A stretch of 35,033 nt of DNA from a bacterium (GTDB lineage Bacteria; Bacteroidota; Bacteroidia; NS11-12g; UBA9320): the NCBI GenBank assembly GCA_018223105.1, contig JAAEYY010000014.1:1-35033 (forward strand), written 5' to 3'. Both the position numbers and the translations under genes were made by a program. The notes under the pieces were generated by a model. The model had not been told where the DNA came from and did no database searches. It saw nothing but the letters and a program-made list of their open reading frames with translations. Below are positions 32,733 through 35,033 of this stretch, in pieces (position 1 is the stretch's first letter; each line of letters starts with the position of its first letter).

Positions 32733-33314
32733 ATGGGAAAAAGACTGATTTTATTTGCTTTCACAATATTGCTTGTAAGTTTTAGTTTTGGACAAGCAGA
32801 TAGCGCAAGCACCGATTTAGAACCAATCTGGGAGATTCCCTCTAAGGATGCAGCAGAAGTTTATATAGATAGCGTCAATGCCTATCGCGTTATCATTCCC
32901 GAATGGTTGGAATTAATCGATTTTAGGCAGGAAGGTGTTTGGGGCGGCGTAATGCCCGATACGTTTCAGACAAGAAACGCTTTAACAATAAAATCTTACC
33001 CAAAAGATTCATTTCTGTCCAAGAGTGATTTTATAATGTATGTTTATGGCCATGTGCAGGTGGGCAAGAGTCCATTCTGGAACTCTGGTTTTATATGTAC
33101 TCATAAACAAATGATTCCGGATTATCAATTCTTAGGATACCAGGGATATCATTTGCAACTTTTTAGGAATGGAACTACATTCTTAGCAGACTATATTATC
33201 ACCGAAACTTCTGAATCCTATATATGGATTGACTTTACATCAACAGATCAAACCCACGACTTAAATCAGGTGAAAATGTTTGAATTTTTGCGTGGATTTC
33301 AGGTAATTGAATAA
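32733..33314 (+). CDS. exported protein of unknown function
   Basis: A 193-residue protein with a clear signal peptide (MGKRLILFAFTILLVSFSFG, cut after FGQA or so) and no lipobox. The mature part is acidic and aromatic: DAAEVYIDSVNAYRVIIPEWLEL, then KSYPKDSFLSKSDFIMYV and GYHLQLFRNGTTFLADY. Alternating strands and the closing EFLRGFQVIE resemble small periplasmic beta proteins, but I recognise no family. I start it at the ATG at 32733 because its -7 element lies 5 nt upstream; a TTG start at 32709 would lie before that promoter. Its stop is 25 nt before the next lipoprotein ATG. Confidence 0.7.
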   Translation: MGKRLILFAFTILLVSFSFGQADSASTDLEPIWEIPSKDAAEVYIDSVNAYRVIIPEWLELIDFRQEGVWGGVMPDTFQTRNALTIKSYPKDSFLSKSDFIMYVYGHVQVGKSPFWNSGFICTHKQMIPDYQFLGYQGYHLQLFRNGTTFLADYIITETSESYIWIDFTSTDQTHDLNQVKMFEFLRGFQVIE

Positions 33315-33339
33315 TTTCCTCATTTTTGTTAAACCTGAT

Positions 33340-34041
33340 ATGAAATCCTTTATAGTTCATTTAATTACAATCTTTGCTATTTTTACGGTTACCTGCACAG
33401 ATAAACCTCCAGGGTTTAAAGGAACTTTGTCTGGCCAATTATTAGACAGCTGTAATGGAAACCCATTATCAAATATCGCACTCAAACTTGTAGACGCAGG
33501 ATCAGATCGAAATTTCCTCATCGATGGTGTTGATCAACATGAAGTAGCGCAAGCTGTCACCAATTCAAATGGTGAATTCACATTTGAATTTTCAAATCCT
33601 TTTTCTGCCGGTCAAGCGTTAATCTACCAAGAAAGCAACGCCTTGGCTTATGGAGAATTTGGAATAGATGAAACAAATCAAACAGCAAATATTGGACAAA
33701 TCTATTTTCAACCTTTGAAAAAGAAAGTGAAATTGAAGATTCACCAAACCAAAGGTTGGTATAATGGTGATTATGTGGTAATACGAAAGTTTCTTCGTGG
33801 TTTTGCTTTTAAAGATGATACCTTAAATCAAGATAACACCACAATAAGTGGTAAAAACATGTATGCCACTTTAGATCTTTACTTCGCAACTAAATTGTAC
33901 TCTTCCACTGCTGACACCTCGGCCATGGCAGGGCGTACAGGAATTAAATGGAGAACTGCTAAAAATGACGACTTTGACAACCATAGCTTTGAAACATTAG
34001 AATGTGATACTTCACTTGGATATATTGAGGTCTTTAAGTAA
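33340..34041 (+). CDS. lipoprotein, first of a tandem paralogous pair
   Basis: A 233-residue lipoprotein starting at the ATG at 33340 (the frame can reach a TTG at 33307, but MKSFIVHLITIFAIFTVTC is a proper signal peptide with a Cys lipobox at residue 19). After it comes a Gly/Asp-rich segment GTLSGQLLDSCNGNPLSNIALKL, then AVTNSNGEFTFEF, like a carboxypeptidase-regulatory beta sandwich, and a second half with GDYVVIRKFLRGF, GKNMYATLDLYFATKLYSSTADTSAMAGRTGIKW and CDTS. The second gene (34186) shares this plan. No family is recognised. It is probably transcribed with the exported protein upstream. Confidence 0.7.
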   Translation: MKSFIVHLITIFAIFTVTCTDKPPGFKGTLSGQLLDSCNGNPLSNIALKLVDAGSDRNFLIDGVDQHEVAQAVTNSNGEFTFEFSNPFSAGQALIYQESNALAYGEFGIDETNQTANIGQIYFQPLKKKVKLKIHQTKGWYNGDYVVIRKFLRGFAFKDDTLNQDNTTISGKNMYATLDLYFATKLYSSTADTSAMAGRTGIKWRTAKNDDFDNHSFETLECDTSLGYIEVFK

Positions 34042-34185
34042 GTATAAATAATATACCTAGTTAATGTCATAATTCATGGGTTCAAGCAAATACCCCGTAT
34101 TAGCTCAACTAAAACCTTCCATTCATATATTCATTTACTCTATAATATATGACATCAGGTAAATATCTACTAAATTAGTGCAACC

Positions 34186-34902
34186 ATGAAAATCAAGACT
34201 TACACTCCATTGTTTATCTTTTTTCTTGTATTGGCTGTGTTCTCTTCATGCAAGAATGAGGATGATACCCCGGAATTTGAAGGCACTATAAATGGAAAGC
34301 TGGTAGATGATTGTTCCGGTAACCCGGTTTCTAATGTCACCTTATCACTTTGGGAAGCGCATGATACCATGATATTTACAAAATTCGACCCCTCTTTTGA
34401 AAAGATCTCAGAAGCTGTTACCAATGCTTCTGGTGAATTTTCACTAAAAATCAACTCATCCGATATTTCACAACGACTTTTCATAGTTAAAGGTACTGAA
34501 GTCCTAGCCTATGGAGATTACAAAATATCAGAAGCTCAACCTAATGTTGAAATTGGTTCGATTTATGAGAAGCCCTTGACGAGGCCTGCTCGCTTTATTC
34601 TTACACGAAATGAAGCATGGGTACCCGGGGATTATGTGGTAATCTCCAACTGGAACAGAGACTCGGAATACATTAGAGACACATTCACAACACAGAATAG
34701 CACCATGAGTGGTTCTGATATGATCGTTGACACTGAAGTCAGTTTCATATACAAGTACTACTGGAAAGATACTGCACGCACTGCAATGAGTGGTAGAACT
34801 TCTATCGCATACAAAACTCAGAACTGTAAAGATGTGAGTTCCATAGGATTATCATCCTCTGAATGTGATACGGCTGTTTATGAGATTATTGACGATTGGT
34901 AA
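34186..34902 (+). CDS. lipoprotein, second of a tandem paralogous pair
   Basis: A 238-residue lipoprotein: signal peptide with lipobox FSSC (C21), then KNEDDTPEFEGTINGKLVDDCSGNPVSNVTLSL. Alignment by eye with the gene at 33340 gives many shared residues: G-x-L-x-D-x-C-x-GNP-x-SN-x-x-L, EAVTN-x-x-GEF against QAVTN-x-x-GEF, LAYG, IG-x-IY, W-x-x-GDYVVI, SGRT-x-I against AGRT-x-I, and a final ECDT. Cysteines C35-like and CDT are conserved in both. The 144-nt gap before it holds only a weak 8-bp inverted repeat. TAAATTAG near 34171 is a one-mismatch -7 element. Function unknown; likely surface or periplasmic. Confidence 0.72.
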   Translation: MKIKTYTPLFIFFLVLAVFSSCKNEDDTPEFEGTINGKLVDDCSGNPVSNVTLSLWEAHDTMIFTKFDPSFEKISEAVTNASGEFSLKINSSDISQRLFIVKGTEVLAYGDYKISEAQPNVEIGSIYEKPLTRPARFILTRNEAWVPGDYVVISNWNRDSEYIRDTFTTQNSTMSGSDMIVDTEVSFIYKYYWKDTARTAMSGRTSIAYKTQNCKDVSSIGLSSSECDTAVYEIIDDW

Positions 34903-35033
34903 TAAAGAAAATCTTAATACTTTAAACACTTTAACTTAACCGGTTTCAGAATCGGCTGAATGTATTTTTGATCTCAACATACGAGACAAGACTTTTTCTC
35001 CCTTATTTAGTATTAATCAGCGATTTCGATTCA
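34903..35033. other. right end of the window, no gene seen
   Basis: The last 131 nt contain no supportable gene. A 6-bp imperfect hairpin near 34941-34956 has no T-tract. A minus-strand frame entering from the right could be the end of a gene outside the window, but the stretch is too short to judge. Confidence 0.4.

Noticed and set aside
34080..34098. GGGTTCAAGC, resembling a tRNA T-loop
   Set aside because: No acceptor stem, anticodon arm or D arm around it.
34066..34155. Inverted repeat ATGTCATA / TATGACAT in the gap before 34186
   Set aside because: Only 8 bp with about 74 nt between and no other pairing; expected by chance in AT-rich DNA.
34941..34956. Hairpin CCGGTT / AATCGG as terminator after 34902
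   Set aside because: Includes a G-T pair, and no T-tract follows directly.

Overview
The window reads as chromosomal DNA of a Bacteroidota bacterium, most likely a flavobacterial relative. The signs are a moderately AT-rich composition, weak ribosome binding sites, promoter-like -7 elements of the Bacteroidota type (TAnnTTTG), TonB-dependent receptors with carboxypeptidase-regulatory-like N-termini, many exported lipoproteins, and a bS16 protein with a long Ala/Glu tail. Assignment below phylum is inference. I see no phage, insertion sequence, CRISPR array, tRNA or rRNA. No gene-free stretch exceeds 300 bases.

Layout. 1-2568 (minus): clpB, cut by the window edge, and a small SAM methyltransferase. 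2613-4803 (plus): an aspartate-type aminotransferase overlapping a heptose-7-phosphate kinase-like sugar kinase. 4800-7516 (minus): a barrel-like exported protein, then the classic rpsP-rimM-trmD operon. 7745-8539 (plus): a DUF4382 lipoprotein, ending at a hairpin terminator shared with a convergent TonB-type receptor (8571-11339). 11387-18118: histidine degradation genes hutU and hutH, both minus, with a plus-strand three-gene exported cluster between them (His/Cys-rich small protein, TonB receptor, lipoprotein) that looks like a metal-uptake locus. 18169-21445 (minus): a DnaQ-like exonuclease and a ligase-associated DEXH helicase. 21476-26670 (plus): prmA translationally coupled to a 1461-residue exported protein of unknown function. 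26736-30876 (minus): an operon of TPR lipoprotein, thrS, infC, rpmI and rplT. 30966-34902 (plus): a homogentisate dioxygenase family enzyme, an NTF2-like protein, an exported protein and two tandem paralogous lipoproteins.

Themes. Much of the window is translation machinery (rpsP-rimM-trmD, thrS-infC-rpmI-rplT, prmA). The rest is amino acid catabolism (hutU, hutH, hmgA) and cell-envelope proteins. The most interesting points are the unassigned 1461-residue protein, the putative metal cluster between the hut genes, a run of genes that seem to have no ATG start (TPR lipoprotein, thrS, infC, and separately the helicase), structured RNA between rpmI and rplT, and several genes whose -7 element lies only 5-6 nt before the start codon, which suggests leaderless transcripts. 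Nothing here is clearly a wholly new defence or mobile system. Functions come from reading motifs by eye, without database searches.
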